Source: Deltaproteobacteria bacterium RIFCSPHIGHO2_02_FULL_43_33 (GTDB lineage: Bacteria > Desulfobacterota > GWC2-55-46 > UBA9637). Taken from it: a stretch of DNA of 33,540 nt. The stretch is taken from NCBI GenBank assembly GCA_001798165.1, contig MGRL01000108.1, positions 1-33,540 of the forward strand. Reading direction: 5' to 3'. The number at the start of each line of letters is the position of its first letter. The stretch's first letter is position 1. The notes beneath the pieces were generated by a model that worked only from the letters and a program-made list of their open reading frames with translations, ran no database searches and had not been told where the DNA came from. The translations under genes were made by a program, and so were the position numbers. Of this stretch, positions 7,724 through 15,046 are shown one piece after another.

Positions 7724-7726
7724 GAG
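7678..7726 (+). repeat. Seven tandem heptamers at the scpA 3' end
   Basis: Consecutive 7-bp units read TTCGGAG, TTGGGAG, TTCAGGA, TTCGGAG, ATAGTAA, GTCAGGA, GTAAGAG. They encode the ScpA C-terminal tail and provide its stop codon, and end 10 bp before the second methyltransferase gene. Confidence 0.75.
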
Positions 7727-7735
7727 GGCGGTAAA

Positions 7736-8848
7736 ATGAAAACAACCGGCAGAATTACAAGGTCTTATAAGAAACATTTTATAAAAAAGAAACAACCTGT
7801 AGTCAAGGAATCCCCTGTTCTCTATAGACCAATTGAAACGTCATTTCAAGATTTGCTGAATAATATAATACAGGGAGATAATCTTGAGATATTAAAATTG
7901 ATTCCCGACAATACAGTAAATTTGATCATCACTTCCCCTCCCTATTTTAAACAAAGAGATTACGGCGGCGGCATCGGGAATGAAAAAACCGTTGAGGAAT
8001 ATATTGATAATCTGCTGAAGGTTTTCTCGGAGTGCGTTCGTATTTTAAAGGATGACGGAAGTATCGTATTCAATCTGGGCGATAAATATTTGGAAGGAAG
8101 CCTTCAATTGATTCCATATCGATTTGCCGTTGCGTCTTTAAAATCATTTCCGGTCAAACTGGTGAACAGCATCACTTGGGTAAAATCCAATCCTACACCA
8201 AGACAATATCAGAGAAGACTTGTGAGCAGCGCCGAACCATTTTTTCATTTTATAAAAAACGACAACTACTGTTATAACTTTGCCGACTACATGAGTAATA
8301 ACGGATTGAAAAGCAAACGAACCGCAGGCAATAACATCGGAAAAAAATATTTTGAGCTCATAGAAACCTCTGCTCTAACACTGGAGCAAAAGAAGATGGC
8401 CCTCTGCGAATTGCAGGAAATAATAGAGGCGGTTAAATCCAGGAAAATAGAGAGCTTCCGCATGAAGATAAAGGGCATTCATTCCGAGCCGTTTGGCGGG
8501 CAAGACGGGGGCAGAAAATATCAGCTCATGAGAAAAGGTTTCACAATCATAAAAATTAAAGGCGAACCGATAAAAAGGGATGTGATAGAGTGCGCGGTAG
8601 AAACAATAAAAGGATGCAAACACCCCGCCATCTATCCGCTGTCTATTATTAAAGAACTCATAAAACTCCTTTCCTTGCCCGGCAATATTGTATTGGATCC
8701 GTTCATGGGAAGTGGCACCACGGCGGCGGCGGCCAAAGAACTGGACAGAAGGTATATCGGCATTGAAAGCAATGAGGAATATTGCAAATATGCGCAAGAG
8801 CGGATTAAAAATATCGGGATAGGGAAACCGCTGGAGCTTTTCAGGTGA
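7736..8848 (+). CDS. Beta-class DNA methyltransferase (probably N4-cytosine) of a second restriction-modification system
   Basis: A 370-residue protein with the beta-class motif order. The catalytic TSPPY lies near residues 65-69, and the AdoMet motif DPFMGSGTT is near 320-328, followed by ELDRRYIGIESNEEY. TSPPY is the usual form in N4-cytosine enzymes, but N6-adenine cannot be excluded. About 100 residues between the motifs (around 185-290) form a probable target-recognition insert with SEPFGGQDGGRKYQL. A GAGGGCGGT sequence lies just upstream of the ATG. The stop codon region overlaps the start of the next gene, its presumed nuclease. The pair lies between scpA and scpB, clearly a foreign insertion in that operon. 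Confidence 0.9.
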   Translation: MKTTGRITRSYKKHFIKKKQPVVKESPVLYRPIETSFQDLLNNIIQGDNLEILKLIPDNTVNLIITSPPYFKQRDYGGGIGNEKTVEEYIDNLLKVFSECVRILKDDGSIVFNLGDKYLEGSLQLIPYRFAVASLKSFPVKLVNSITWVKSNPTPRQYQRRLVSSAEPFFHFIKNDNYCYNFADYMSNNGLKSKRTAGNNIGKKYFELIETSALTLEQKKMALCELQEIIEAVKSRKIESFRMKIKGIHSEPFGGQDGGRKYQLMRKGFTIIKIKGEPIKRDVIECAVETIKGCKHPAIYPLSIIKELIKLLSLPGNIVLDPFMGSGTTAAAAKELDRRYIGIESNEEYCKYAQERIKNIGIGKPLELFR

Positions 8849-8853
8849 GAGAA

Positions 8854-9987
8854 ATGACTGCCGATAAAAAGAAAACGCATAGAGATATTCTTCAGGAAAT
8901 TTACCGAAAGGCATTGACCATAGTCAATGACGCTGTTGTCCGGCATTTGTTTGATGAGTTTGGGACTGAAGAGAAAAAATATTTACAGACGGTAATAGAT
9001 AATTTTGAAAAAGGCAAAGGAGTTTTAACGGTTCTCATAACAAGCCTCGTTCATAAGCTGCACAATCCCGCGCAGGATATTCGGCTGCATCAGGATAATA
9101 TGAACGGCGGATATTCCGGCAGAGGAATTGATACAAAATATGTTACTCCTTTTATGAAGGAAATGGAATTTCCTTCAATGGCGGAAAGCGGTTGGTTGAC
9201 GAGATCGCTGGAGCAAAACCTTCCGTATGATTTTCATTACCCGGGAAAAATAACTCCCGATGAGTTGAAAAGAGCATTTCTTAACCTGCTTGACCTGATC
9301 CAAAATCAAAACAGGTCTCCTGAAAAATATTTATTGGCGTTATTTGTAAAACTGATTGAGTATCGTGAGCAGAAAAAGATTGACTTGGCAAAACCTACCA
9401 ACCTTTCCATATCGGCCATCGTTCATGATCTCAAAGAACATTTTGAAGCAGGCTATTCATGCCGAGGGGCTTCCCGCTTGCCTACCTTGGCTGTTTATGC
9501 CGTTTATCAATGCATGATAAAAGAACTGAAACGGTTCGAGGGCAAGCAATTGATGCCATTGGAAGAGCATACTTCCCCTGATAAAAGATCAGGCATGGTA
9601 GGTGATATTGAAGTGAGGAATGCAAAGGGAAGGGTATTTGAAGCCGTTGAGATTAAACATGGAATTTCCATAAATACCAATTTAATCAGAGACGCTTACG
9701 AAAAATTCAAGTCGCATCCGATAGAACGGTATTATCTGTTGACCACCGCAGAAGAAGATTTATCGCATGCCGGGAGCATTGCAAAAGAAGTTTCCAGAAT
9801 ATCAAAAATCCACGGCTGCCAAGTAATTGTGAATGGCATCTATCCGACGCTCAAATATTATTTGCGGCTTTTACACGATCCCTATGATTTTATTGACAAC
9901 TATGTGGAAAGCTTAAAGAGCGACAAAACCATAAAATATGAGCATAAACTGAAATGGAATGAGATTGTCAGCCGGCAGGTATCATAA
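8854..9987 (+). CDS. Type II restriction endonuclease, partner of the second methyltransferase
   Basis: A 377-residue protein with an apparent PD-(D/E)xK core: GDIEVRNAKGRVFEAVEIKHG at about residues 250-270, with EIK as the catalytic pair. A distinctive block lies earlier (HNPAQDIRLHQ, then GGYSGRGIDTKYVTPF, then MAESGWLTRSLEQ). From memory this block resembles proteins annotated as SacI-family endonucleases, but I hold that weakly. Position directly after the methyltransferase makes a restriction role the simplest reading. The ATG at 8854 is preferred over GTG at 8845 because AGGTGA at 8843-8848 is well spaced. No disruption is visible. Confidence 0.75.
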   Translation: MTADKKKTHRDILQEIYRKALTIVNDAVVRHLFDEFGTEEKKYLQTVIDNFEKGKGVLTVLITSLVHKLHNPAQDIRLHQDNMNGGYSGRGIDTKYVTPFMKEMEFPSMAESGWLTRSLEQNLPYDFHYPGKITPDELKRAFLNLLDLIQNQNRSPEKYLLALFVKLIEYREQKKIDLAKPTNLSISAIVHDLKEHFEAGYSCRGASRLPTLAVYAVYQCMIKELKRFEGKQLMPLEEHTSPDKRSGMVGDIEVRNAKGRVFEAVEIKHGISINTNLIRDAYEKFKSHPIERYYLLTTAEEDLSHAGSIAKEVSRISKIHGCQVIVNGIYPTLKYYLRLLHDPYDFIDNYVESLKSDKTIKYEHKLKWNEIVSRQVS

Positions 9988-10011
9988 AATTTCACAATGG
10001 AGTAATACAAC

Positions 10012-10674
10012 ATGGACAAAGACAGCTTAAAACCGCTCATAGAAACCATAATCTTTGCCGCTGATCATCCCATCAGCTTTGAAAAACTGATGAATGTATT
10101 GGAAGGGGAAAAGCGGGATGAGGTGAGGCTTGCACTGAATGAGTTGATGGTTGACTATGTGCAATCAAGGCGAGGATTTACCATTGAAGAGGTGGCAGGC
10201 GGATATCAGCTCAGGACAAGGCCTGAGTTTTCGCCGTGGCTCAGGCGGCTTTTCAAGATAGGGTTCCAGAAACTGAGCAAGGCATCTATGGAGACCCTTG
10301 CCATGATTGCATATAAGCAGCCGATTACAAGGATGGAGATAGAAGAGATCAGAGGAGTTGACTGCGGCGGGGTTTTGAAGACGCTCATGGACAGGAATCT
10401 CATAAAGATTATCGGCAGGAAAGAGGTGCCTGGCAGGCCGGCAGTATATGGGACGACAAAGGAATTTCTTGAGATTTTTGATTTGAAAGACCTTTCGTGT
10501 CTGCCCACATTAAAAGAAATTATTATGCCGCAGGAGGAAGAAATTGCAGGAGAGATTACAGAAGATAATAGCGCAAGCGGGGATAGCGTCCAGACGCAAG
10601 GCAGAGGAGATGATTCTGGAGGGGAGGGTCACGGTCAACCGCAAGGCAGCGACGAAACTGGGGACCAAGGCTGA
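10012..10674 (+). CDS. scpB: Segregation and condensation protein B
   Basis: A 220-residue partner of ScpA in the SMC condensin complex, built of two winged helices. Typical segments are LIETIIFAADHPISFEKL, then GFTIEEVAGGYQLRTRPE, KLSKASMETLAMIAYKQPITRMEIEEIRG and the closing GRKEVPGRPAVYGTTKEFLEIFDL. The conserved protein ends near residue 175 (LPTLKEI). The remaining 45 residues are a low-complexity Gly/Gln/Asp/Glu tail, produced because the frame runs 131 bp into rluB before meeting a stop. The tail is probably an accident of a lost stop. A GGAG lies 9 nt before the ATG. Confidence 0.95.
   Translation: MDKDSLKPLIETIIFAADHPISFEKLMNVLEGEKRDEVRLALNELMVDYVQSRRGFTIEEVAGGYQLRTRPEFSPWLRRLFKIGFQKLSKASMETLAMIAYKQPITRMEIEEIRGVDCGGVLKTLMDRNLIKIIGRKEVPGRPAVYGTTKEFLEIFDLKDLSCLPTLKEIIMPQEEEIAGEITEDNSASGDSVQTQGRGDDSGGEGHGQPQGSDETGDQG
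10532..10537 (+). promoter_or_regulatory. Strong ribosome binding site that fixes a TTG start for rluB
   Basis: AGGAGG lies 6 nt before TTG at 10544, inside scpB. The next codons give QERLQKIIAQAGIASRRKAEE, the standard RluB N-terminus, so TTG is the true start. Confidence 0.85.
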
Positions 10675-11305
10675 CCCTGAAAAGGATAGGATTGCGGTTG
10701 ACGGCAGGGTAATATCAGCGGGGGCAGATTTAAAATCTGTCCCCAAAATATATATCCTGCTCAATAAGCCCAAAGGGGTTATAAGCACGGTTTCAGACCC
10801 TGAAGGAAGGCCTACGGTCATTGACCTTGTAAAAAAATTGGGGACAGATTTCAAATCTGTCCCCAGGTTAAGACTCTTCCCCATCGGAAGATTAGACTTA
10901 GATGCGGAAGGTGTTTTGCTCCTCACCAATGATGGAGAGCTTGCCAATAAGCTCATCCATCCCAGATATAAAATTCCCAAAAAATATCTGGTCAAGGTCA
11001 GCGATGCGCCTGATGACAAGGATATTGCCAAGCTTAAAAAAGGCATCTATCTTGAAGACGGCAGGACTCTGCCTGCTGAGGCTAAATTCATAAAGGCAAC
11101 AAAGACAAATTCGTGGATAGAGCTTACAGTGTATGAGGGGAGAAACAGATTGGTGAAGCGGATGTGCTTTGCAATAGGCCATTCCGTGCTAAAGTTACAG
11201 AGGACGGAATTTGCAGGCATAAAACTCGGCAGCCTCAAGCCTGGAGATTTCAGGATGCTGACAGCAGGTGAAGTGAAAAAACTGAAGGGGTGGACTGAAC
11301 CTTGA
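10544..11305 (+). CDS. rluB: 23S rRNA pseudouridine synthase, RluB/RsuA family
   Basis: An N-terminal S4 RNA-binding domain (LQKIIAQAGIASRRKAEEMILEGRVTVN) is followed by the RsuA-type catalytic domain with YILLNKPKG, the catalytic-Asp motif GRLDLDAEGVLLLTNDG and the late GRNRLVKRM. The product isomerises a uridine in the peptidyl-transferase region of 23S rRNA in RluB relatives. Two copies of the 25-bp palindrome lie in frame. GADLKSVP (residues 60-67) is in the linker between the S4 and catalytic domains, and GTDFKSVP (100-107) is in the loop before LFPIGRLD. Key residues are intact, so activity is expected. The start codon is TTG, within scpB. Confidence 0.94.
   Translation: MQERLQKIIAQAGIASRRKAEEMILEGRVTVNRKAATKLGTKADPEKDRIAVDGRVISAGADLKSVPKIYILLNKPKGVISTVSDPEGRPTVIDLVKKLGTDFKSVPRLRLFPIGRLDLDAEGVLLLTNDGELANKLIHPRYKIPKKYLVKVSDAPDDKDIAKLKKGIYLEDGRTLPAEAKFIKATKTNSWIELTVYEGRNRLVKRMCFAIGHSVLKLQRTEFAGIKLGSLKPGDFRMLTAGEVKKLKGWTEP
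10720..10744. repeat. 25-bp intragenic palindrome, copy 3 (in rluB)
   Basis: Same arms with central A and one A-to-G change in the left arm, which would still pair as G-U in RNA. Read as GADLKSVP. Confidence 0.92.
10840..10864. repeat. 25-bp intragenic palindrome, copy 4 (in rluB)
   Basis: Perfect arms with central C, read as GTDFKSVP. It lies 95 bp after copy 3, in the same gene and the same frame. Confidence 0.95.
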
Positions 11306-11310
11306 TGAAT

Positions 11311-11364
11311 GTAGTTGCCGATTTATCGGCGTTTTTAAAATGCGCCCATAAATGGGCAAGCTAC
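11311..11364 (+). repeat. Two-hairpin intergenic repeat, copy 1
   Basis: Outer ends GTAGTTGCC and GGCAAGCTAC enclose two small palindromes, GCCGAT-TT-ATCGGC and GCCCAT-AA-ATGGGC, separated by an A/T spacer. It fills the gap between rluB and the EndoIII-like gene and ends 4 nt before the latter's ATG, which lacks a visible Shine-Dalgarno. Other copies are at 14981 and 16766. Confidence 0.85.
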
Positions 11365-11368
11365 AGAT

Positions 11369-12016
11369 ATGAAGAACCTGACGTTATCCACTAACCTCAA
11401 AAAAACCTACAAGAAACTCTTTGCCGCCTTCGGCCCCCAACATTGGTGGCCTGGTGATACGCCGTTTGAAGTAATCGTTGGCGCAATCCTTACCCAAAAT
11501 ACCGCATGGACAAATGTCGAAAAGGCTATTCGTAATCTTAAGAGGGCAAAACTTCTTATTCCTAAAAAGCTCCACGACCTTTCCCATGATGAACTTGCAA
11601 AACTTATAAAACCGGCAGGTTATTTCAATATAAAGGCAAAGAGACTGAAGCATTTTTTAAATTATCTCTTTGATAATTACAGCGGCAGTCTCAACAGGAT
11701 GTTTAAAAAGAGGACTGATGCATTGAGGCGGGAATTGCTTCAGGTAAACGGCATCGGGCCTGAGACAGCGGATTCAATCCTTTTATATGCAGGCAATCAT
11801 CCTGTCTTTGTTGTTGATGCGTATACAAAGAGGATTTTTTCAAGACACCAAATTATAAAGATAGACGCTGATTATCATGATGTTCAGGCATTATTTATGA
11901 AAAGCCTGCCTCATGATGTGCGTATGTTTAATGAGTATCATGCGCTGATTGTAAAAATCGGAAAGGATTTTTGCAGGAACAAAAAACCATTGTGTAGCAA
12001 ATGTCCTTTAATGTAA
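11369..12016 (+). CDS. EndoIII-superfamily DNA glycosylase (HhH-GPD, COG2231-like)
   Basis: A 215-residue base-excision repair glycosylase. The helix-hairpin-helix LLQVNGIGPETADSILLYA is followed by the catalytic aspartate in VFVVDAYTKRIF. The segment FEVIVGAILTQNTAWTNVEKAI is family-typical. The EndoIII lyase lysine of the HhH is replaced (PET instead of RKT), implying a glycosylase without the classic lyase chemistry, like the 3-methyladenine branch. Three cysteines of the usual four-cysteine Fe-S loop are visible (FCRNKKPLCSKCPLM), but the protein stops before a fourth. The start has no clear ribosome binding site because a repeat ends just upstream. Confidence 0.85.
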   Translation: MKNLTLSTNLKKTYKKLFAAFGPQHWWPGDTPFEVIVGAILTQNTAWTNVEKAIRNLKRAKLLIPKKLHDLSHDELAKLIKPAGYFNIKAKRLKHFLNYLFDNYSGSLNRMFKKRTDALRRELLQVNGIGPETADSILLYAGNHPVFVVDAYTKRIFSRHQIIKIDADYHDVQALFMKSLPHDVRMFNEYHALIVKIGKDFCRNKKPLCSKCPLM

Positions 12017-12030
12017 AGCAGGTAATATCC

Positions 12031-12447
12031 ATGCCATTTGAATGGACGCAGAATTTATCTATAGGTGTCGCTGAGATTGATAATCAGCATAAAGAATTGT
12101 TTAAAAGGATTAACAATCTGCTTGATGCGATAAGCCAGGGTAAAGGCAAGCAAGAATTATTCGCTGTGCTTGAATTTCTGGAAGATTACAGCAAGTTTCA
12201 TTTTGCCAAAGAAGAGAAGCTGATGCTCGCGCATAATTATTCAGCCTATAAAGCGCATAAGGCTGAGCATGAGCGGTTTATACAAGAATTGAATGGGCTT
12301 AAGAAAAAATTTGAGACAGCAGGTGCATCCTTGGCATTAGTTGTCGAGGTTCAACGTAAGACTATTGATTGGTTGATAGAGCATATATCAAAGATAGATA
12401 AGCAAATGGCAAATATGATGCATGGTCTGCCGAAAGAGAGACAATAA
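12031..12447 (+). CDS. Bacteriohemerythrin
   Basis: A single-domain hemerythrin of 138 residues that binds O2 at a di-iron site. The ligand pattern is present: H in EIDNQHKELF, HFAKEE (HxxxE), HKAEHERF (HxxxH) and LIEHISKID (HxxxxD). The start MPFEWTQNLSIGV matches the family N-terminus, so I use the ATG at 12031 and not 12001, which lies inside the preceding gene. It ends 2 bp before the c-di-GMP signalling gene. The pair may link oxygen binding to c-di-GMP output, an inference from context. Confidence 0.92.
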   Translation: MPFEWTQNLSIGVAEIDNQHKELFKRINNLLDAISQGKGKQELFAVLEFLEDYSKFHFAKEEKLMLAHNYSAYKAHKAEHERFIQELNGLKKKFETAGASLALVVEVQRKTIDWLIEHISKIDKQMANMMHGLPKERQ

Positions 12448-12449
12448 GG

Positions 12450-14984
12450 ATGTTTAGAAAGAGCATTCTATCAAAGATTCTTGGCGTGGTCATAGCTGTT
12501 GCAATTATCGGTTTTGGCGGACTTATTTATAGAGTGATAGAACAGGGAAAAAAGAATCTCTTGGAAGAAAGAAAGAGGGCCAGCGAACTCATGGCAGAGC
12601 CTATATTGGAGAGTATATATGATGATATGCTGCGTGAAAGGGCTGATATAGCCCGTTATTTTATAAAAGGTGTTCAAAGTATAAAGGGTGTGGAAAGGGT
12701 GCAGATCATCAGAAGCAACGGCATAGAAGAGGCATTTCAAGATTTTAAAACACTAAAGACTGTAGAAAAGGAATATGGAAAACTGAAGCCTGAGTGGACT
12801 GCAGATCACCCAGATAAGCAAAATAATGTTGCCCAGGGGGTTGATAAGCCGGAATTTAAGGAAGCTGTCAAGTTATTTAACAAAGGCAAGAAAGAGAGCG
12901 TATCCTATATTGAAGAATCTGTTGACAAGCGCCTTTTAACTTATCTTGTGCCAATAGTGGCAAGGCCAAAATGCAAGTCCTGTCATGGAGTGGAGCAAAG
13001 CGCAAGAGGCGTGCTGATGATATCCACCTCTCTGGAAGATATGTATGCATCTTCAGCATCCAACAGGGAGCGCTGGCTGATATACGGCCTATTTACAATC
13101 CTGAGCATTACCGTCCTTCTTGCTTTTCTTGTTAGAGGTATTATAAGACCGCTCCAGAGGCTTTCTTCTGCAGCAGAGGATATTGCCAATGGCAACTTTA
13201 AAATTAGCGTCCCTGTTCAAACCAGCGATGAAATTGGAAGGCTCTCTCGTTCGTTCAATAAAATGGCGCATGAGGTTGAAGTAAGAACCAAGGAGCTTCA
13301 AAAGCTTTCCATGGCCATAGAGCAGAGCGTCAATGGTGTATTTATTGTAGGCCGTAACGGGGTTATTGAATATGTGAATACGATGTTTGAGCAGATTACC
13401 GGGTACTCTAAAGAAGAGATGGTAGGCCATGATTTGCGAACCTTTGCTTCTGAGATTATGACAAAGAACGAATATGAAGGGTTATGGAAGACTATTTCTG
13501 CAGGCAATACATGGCAAGGATCGTATAAGCATAAAAAGAAATATGGCCAGCCTTACTGGTGCAATTGCTTAATCTCTCCGATTAAAGACAAAAAAGAAAA
13601 TATCACCCATTTCCTTCTGATTCAGGAGGACATTACTAAAAAGAAAGAATCTGAAGAAAGGATACAACATCTTGCCTCATACGATGAGTTGACAGGCCTT
13701 ATCAATCGTACACGGTTTATGGAACTTATGGATGAGTGGATAGCGTATGCCAAAACCAAACCTGCTATTGCCGGGCATCCGCAGACAGGCGCCTTATTAT
13801 TGATTAATATAGATGAATTTAGATATATCAATGATACTTATGGGCACAATATTGGAGATGAATTCCTGCGCGGCGCAGCCAAGATATTGGGAAACACCAT
13901 AAATGATATGGCTGCGCAAAACATAAAAAGGGCAAAGGAGAAAAGTATCATAGGCCGGCTCGGCGGAGATGAGTTTGCAATCTTTATGTCTTACACCGAT
14001 GTAAAAGAAACAATAGATGTTGTTGAACTAATCCGTAAAAAGATAGGAAGTATTCATAGTTTTATATCCGCCTCTGTACAGTTGACTGCAAGCATAGGAA
14101 TTGCGTTTTACCCCAAACATGGGGCGGCGACAAAAGAACTCTTTATAAAGGCAAACGCTGCTATGTCCCAGGCAAAGGAAGCAGGCGGGGATAGGCATCA
14201 TATCTATAGCCCTGAAGATAGCTATTTAGAGAAAATGCGCTCGCGATTTGAGTGGAAGGGGCATATACAGAAGGCTATAGAAGAAGGCCGCTTTGAGCCT
14301 TGGTTTCAGCCCATACTTGACTTGAAAGATGATAAAATACATCATTATGAGGCCCTTGCCCGGATGCGCAGCGAGGATGGGAAGATACTCCTCCCTGGCG
14401 TATTCATTGACACAGCAGAGATATTCGGTCTTATTGGTACAATTGACAAGATTATTACAGAAAAGGTAATGAAGCTCCAGGCAGAGACCAGCCGCCAGAA
14501 AAGCTCTTTAGCCTTTGGGATGAATCTTTCAGGAAAAGACCTGGGGAATGAAGAGCTTCTATCCTTTCTGCAATCCAAGATAGTGGAAACGGGCGCAGAC
14601 CCCAGCCATCTAATCTTTGAAATAACGGAGACTGCGGCAGTTCGCGACATGGATAGAGCCATAAAATTTATAAATGCATTAAAGTCTATAGGATGCCTGT
14701 TTTCTTTAGACGATTTTGGCGTTGGCTTTACATCTTTTATCTATTTGAAGGAGATGAATGTGGATTATATCAAGATTGACGGCTCATTCATAAGACGGCT
14801 CAATGAAAATCAGAATGATCAGCTCTTTGTAAAGGCTATTGTAGATGTGTCAAAGGGAATGGGGATTAAGACCGTCGCCGAATTTGTGGAGAATAAAGAG
14901 ATAATAAAGCTTCTTAAGGAGCTTAATGTAGATTATGCCCAGGGTTATGGCATAGGCAAGCCGGCGCCGTGGAAAGATTTGTAG
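12450..14984 (+). CDS. Membrane sensor HAMP-PAS-GGDEF-EAL protein with periplasmic CXXCH haem motif
   Basis: An 844-residue c-di-GMP signalling protein. TM1 is at about residues 10-28. A periplasmic domain follows, with CKSCH at 175-179, a covalent c-type haem attachment motif in a Tll0287/DUF3365-like sensor. TM2 is at about 208-228, then HAMP, PAS (about 285-395), GGDEF (about 405-575, intact GGDEF) and EAL (about 590-840). The EAL domain has YEALARM, EITE, DDFGVG and KIDGSFIR, so both synthase and phosphodiesterase sites look complete. The likely input is redox state or a gas ligand at the haem. The stop codon TAG lies inside a repeat starting at 14981, so the native end may have been altered. 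Confidence 0.93.
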   Translation: MFRKSILSKILGVVIAVAIIGFGGLIYRVIEQGKKNLLEERKRASELMAEPILESIYDDMLRERADIARYFIKGVQSIKGVERVQIIRSNGIEEAFQDFKTLKTVEKEYGKLKPEWTADHPDKQNNVAQGVDKPEFKEAVKLFNKGKKESVSYIEESVDKRLLTYLVPIVARPKCKSCHGVEQSARGVLMISTSLEDMYASSASNRERWLIYGLFTILSITVLLAFLVRGIIRPLQRLSSAAEDIANGNFKISVPVQTSDEIGRLSRSFNKMAHEVEVRTKELQKLSMAIEQSVNGVFIVGRNGVIEYVNTMFEQITGYSKEEMVGHDLRTFASEIMTKNEYEGLWKTISAGNTWQGSYKHKKKYGQPYWCNCLISPIKDKKENITHFLLIQEDITKKKESEERIQHLASYDELTGLINRTRFMELMDEWIAYAKTKPAIAGHPQTGALLLINIDEFRYINDTYGHNIGDEFLRGAAKILGNTINDMAAQNIKRAKEKSIIGRLGGDEFAIFMSYTDVKETIDVVELIRKKIGSIHSFISASVQLTASIGIAFYPKHGAATKELFIKANAAMSQAKEAGGDRHHIYSPEDSYLEKMRSRFEWKGHIQKAIEEGRFEPWFQPILDLKDDKIHHYEALARMRSEDGKILLPGVFIDTAEIFGLIGTIDKIITEKVMKLQAETSRQKSSLAFGMNLSGKDLGNEELLSFLQSKIVETGADPSHLIFEITETAAVRDMDRAIKFINALKSIGCLFSLDDFGVGFTSFIYLKEMNVDYIKIDGSFIRRLNENQNDQLFVKAIVDVSKGMGIKTVAEFVENKEIIKLLKELNVDYAQGYGIGKPAPWKDL

Positions 14985-15032
14985 TTGCCCATTTATGGGC
15001 ATTTTTAAAAACGCCGATAAATCGGCAACTAC
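14981..15032 (-). repeat. Two-hairpin intergenic repeat, copy 2 (inverted), supplies a stop codon
   Basis: The reverse complement of the 11311-11364 repeat, with GCCCAT/ATGGGC and GCCGAT/ATCGGC stems and GTAGTTGCC/GGCAACTAC ends. Its first bases (GTAG) provide the TAG stop of the upstream GGDEF-EAL gene. Confidence 0.88.
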
Positions 15033-15046
15033 AGAGGAGATAAACC

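Noticed and set aside
12001-12030. Upstream ATG start for the hemerythrin
   Set aside because: It adds ten residues not typical of hemerythrins and lies in the coding end of the glycosylase gene; ATG 12031 fits the family N-terminus.
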